Source of the DNA: Bauldia sp965232525
GTDB taxonomy: Bacteria > Pseudomonadota > Alphaproteobacteria > Rhizobiales > Kaistiaceae
Assembly (NCBI RefSeq): GCF_965232525.1
Contig: NZ_OZ246980.1
Coordinates: 434,001-498,000, forward strand
Direction: 5' to 3'
Length of the DNA: 64,000 nucleotides
Of this stretch, positions 62,557 to 64,000 are shown in pieces (the first letter of the stretch is position 1; every line of letters begins with the position of its first letter). A model generated the notes under the pieces. The model searched no databases, was not told the origin of the DNA, and saw only the letters and a program-made list of their open reading frames with translations. The position numbers were made by a program, and so were the translations under genes.

Positions 62557-62970
62557 TCAAGGCTGATACACGAACTCCAGCTTGAGGCCGTCGAGATCGG
62601 CGAAGAACACCGCGTGGTAGCCGGGGGCGTAGTCGGGGTAGTCGGCCGGCGGGTCGAGCACCGTGGCGCCGATGTCGCGCAGGAGATCGTGCATCCGGCC
62701 GACGTCTTCGCGGCTATCGGCCCGCCACGCCACATGATGCAGGCCGGGGGAGTAGCGGTCGTGCCGGCGCGACAGGCCGTCGCCGACCGCCCGCATCACC
62801 CCTATCGAGCAGAGCAGCCGGCCGTCCCCGTCGTTCAGATCCCAGTCGAAACCGCGGTCATGCTCCCTGGCCAGCCGATAGCCGAGGAAGCCGAGCACCG
62901 CGTCGTAGAAGGGACGCGACGCCCACGGATCGCGGACGGTGAGGTCGAGATGATCGATCGTTCCGCGCAT
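62557..62970 (-). CDS. VOC family protein (glyoxalase/dioxygenase-like)
   Basis: A 137-residue vicinal-oxygen-chelate fold: IDHLDLTVRDPWASRPFYDAVLGFLGY with the first metal-ligand His, SPGLHHVAWRAD with the second, and GYHAVFFADLDGLKLEFVYQP with the final Glu. Metal-dependent isomerase, dioxygenase or resistance functions are possible; the substrate is unknown. It follows upp by 16 bp on the same strand. Confidence 0.9.
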   Translation of the reverse strand: MRGTIDHLDLTVRDPWASRPFYDAVLGFLGYRLAREHDRGFDWDLNDGDGRLLCSIGVMRAVGDGLSRRHDRYSPGLHHVAWRADSREDVGRMHDLLRDIGATVLDPPADYPDYAPGYHAVFFADLDGLKLEFVYQP

Positions 62971-62986
62971 AGGCCGGGTCCGCGGA

Positions 62987-63616
62987 TCACTTCGTGCCAT
63001 ACAGCCGGTCGCCCGCGTCGCCGAGGCCGGGAACGATGTAACCATGGTCGTTGAGGTACTCGTCGATCGCCGCGGTGTAGATCGGGATATCCGGCTGCGC
63101 CGTGTGGAACCGCTCGATGCCCTCCGGCGCCGCCAGCAGGCAGACGAAGCGGATGTTATGGGCGCCGCGTTCCTTAAGTTTCTCGATCGCGGCGCTGGCC
63201 GAATTGGCGGTCGCCAGCATCGGGTCGACGACGATCACCAGCCGATCGGCGAGATCCTCCGGCGCCTTGAAGTAATACTCCACCGCCTCGAGACTTTCCG
63301 GATCGCGGTAGATGCCGATGTGGGCGACCCGAGCCGAGGGCACCAGGTCGAGCATGCCTTCCAGCAGCCCGTTGCCGGCCCGCAGGATCGAGGCGAACAC
63401 CGGCTTCTTGCCTTCCAGGATCGGCGCGTCCACCGGCGCCAGCGGCGTCTCGATCCGAGTAAGGGTGAGTTTCAGATCGTGCATCACCTCGTAGGAGAGG
63501 AGCAGCGCGATCTCTCGTAACAGCCGGCGGAAACTGGCGGTCGAGGTGCCCTTGTCCCGCATCAGCGTCAGTTTGTGTTGAACCAGTGGATGATCGACGA
63601 TCGTGACGTTCTGCAT
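62987..63616 (-). CDS. upp: Uracil phosphoribosyltransferase
   Basis: A 209-residue enzyme converting uracil and PRPP to UMP (pyrimidine salvage). Landmarks: HPLVQHKLTLMRDKGTSTASFRRLLREI at the N-terminus, SILRAGNGLLEGML, the PRPP-binding loop VVDPMLATANSASAAI and the C-terminal uracil pocket GYIVPGLGDAGDRLYGTK. ATG at 63616 gives the standard length. Divergent from deoB, so both nucleoside-salvage genes may share regulation. Confidence 0.97.
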   Translation of the reverse strand: MQNVTIVDHPLVQHKLTLMRDKGTSTASFRRLLREIALLLSYEVMHDLKLTLTRIETPLAPVDAPILEGKKPVFASILRAGNGLLEGMLDLVPSARVAHIGIYRDPESLEAVEYYFKAPEDLADRLVIVVDPMLATANSASAAIEKLKERGAHNIRFVCLLAAPEGIERFHTAQPDIPIYTAAIDEYLNDHGYIVPGLGDAGDRLYGTK

Positions 63617-63787
63617 GATGCCTTCCCCGCTCGACTTTCCCCGCAAACTAGACGGCAAACCGGACCGGGGACAATGAAGCGAGGCACCGAACGCCGCGGT
63701 TGTCCCCGCCGGCGTGCCTGAACCGCGCCCCTATCCACAGGTCCGCGCCTCTCCTATGCTTCGCCGACCAAACAACGGGGGAACCGT

Positions 63788-64000
63788 TTGGCCCGGGCGA
63801 TCATCATGGTGCTCGATTCCGTCGGGATCGGCGGCGCCGAGGACGCGGACCTCTTCGGCGATGCCGGCGCCAATACCGTCGGCCATATCGCCGAGGCGTG
63901 TGCCGCCGGCAAAGCCGACCGCGCCGGCCTCAGGTCCGGACCGTTGCACCTGCCCAACCTCGACCGACTGGGCTTGGGGCGGGCGTGCGAAGCGTCGATC
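63788..64000 (+). CDS. deoB: Phosphopentomutase (5' part only)
   Basis: A frame of 71 codons running to the right edge, starting at TTG 63788 with GGGGGAA just upstream. It reads ARAIIMVLDSVGIGGAEDADLF and GANTVGHIAEA, the N-terminus of DeoB with its metal-binding Asp in LDSVG. DeoB converts (deoxy)ribose-1-phosphate to the 5-phosphate, linking nucleoside breakdown to pentose metabolism. An ATG at 63806 is an alternative but would cut into the first strand. Confidence 0.88.
   Translation, partial: MARAIIMVLDSVGIGGAEDADLFGDAGANTVGHIAEACAAGKADRAGLRSGPLHLPNLDRLGLGRACEASI

Overview
This is a high-GC chromosomal window that looks like a free-living alphaproteobacterium, probably Hyphomicrobiales (Rhizobiales) or a near relative. 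The evidence is a heme-PAS FixL with FixJ and a FixK-type regulator, a ccoGHIS set for cbb3 oxidase maturation with an FNR/FixK box, a tripartite tricarboxylate transporter, a Flp pilin, and alphaproteobacterial-type intergenic palindromes. No integrase, transposase, rRNA operon or CRISPR array is visible. There is one tRNA (tRNA-Arg, anticodon CCG).

Layout. 1-14 kb: a sulfotransferase cut by the window edge; a divergent methyltransferase/AraC pair; lepA, an FG-GAP repeat protein and otsA on one strand; an HxlR regulator divergent from a glutathione transferase with two matching operators; a cyclic-nucleotide-binding protein; a Dabb protein; a GST-ECF sigma operon; an MFS exporter; a lipoprotein; a fucosyltransferase-like protein. 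14-16 kb: tRNA-Arg with a clear promoter, a secreted nucleoside hydrolase, and the stub of an FGGY sugar kinase. 16.2-25.2 kb: the microaerobic block: ccoG-ccoH-ccoI-ccoS (ccoS encodes only 54 aa), 1.6 kb of repeats, then fixLJ divergent from fixK. 25.3-28.3 kb: tctC-tctB-tctA.

29.3-42.5 kb is the most unusual part. A secreted trypsin-like protease (29286-30194) converges on a 2319-residue STAND ATPase. The STAND gene is translationally coupled to an upstream protein with an N-terminal TIR domain and two further TIR-like segments. Divergent from that operon is an FHA-transmembrane-trypsin-like protein, and converging on the latter is a TPR-Ser/Thr kinase. Together they could form a phosphorylation-, proteolysis- and NTPase-based signalling or conflict (immune-type) system spanning the inner membrane. 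This is inferred from domain content; nothing in the window proves the function.

42.5-64 kb: a GDP-mannose pyrophosphorylase-like protein coupled to a PPK2 polyphosphate kinase and followed by a DHA2 exporter; lemA plus a DUF2207 membrane protein; a secreted calcineurin-like phosphoesterase; an orphan ParA-type ATPase between two small secreted NTF2-like proteins; an M17 aminopeptidase-MarR-NlpC/P60 operon; an orphan Flp pilin behind an AT-rich leader; a PhnD-like binding protein; an FkbM methyltransferase; a phosphomannomutase-aldose epimerase pair; an SDR; a MipA/OmpV porin; an orphan Mu-like phage protein embedded in repeats; a VOC protein; upp; and the start of deoB, divergent from upp (pyrimidine/nucleoside salvage).

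Several genes were found or re-bounded by reading the sequence: ccoS, flp, the deoB start, the truncated sulfotransferase, the FGGY stub, and GTG starts for otsA and the FG-GAP protein. Very long open frames antisense to the STAND, kinase and P-type ATPase genes are GC-bias shadows and are not annotated.
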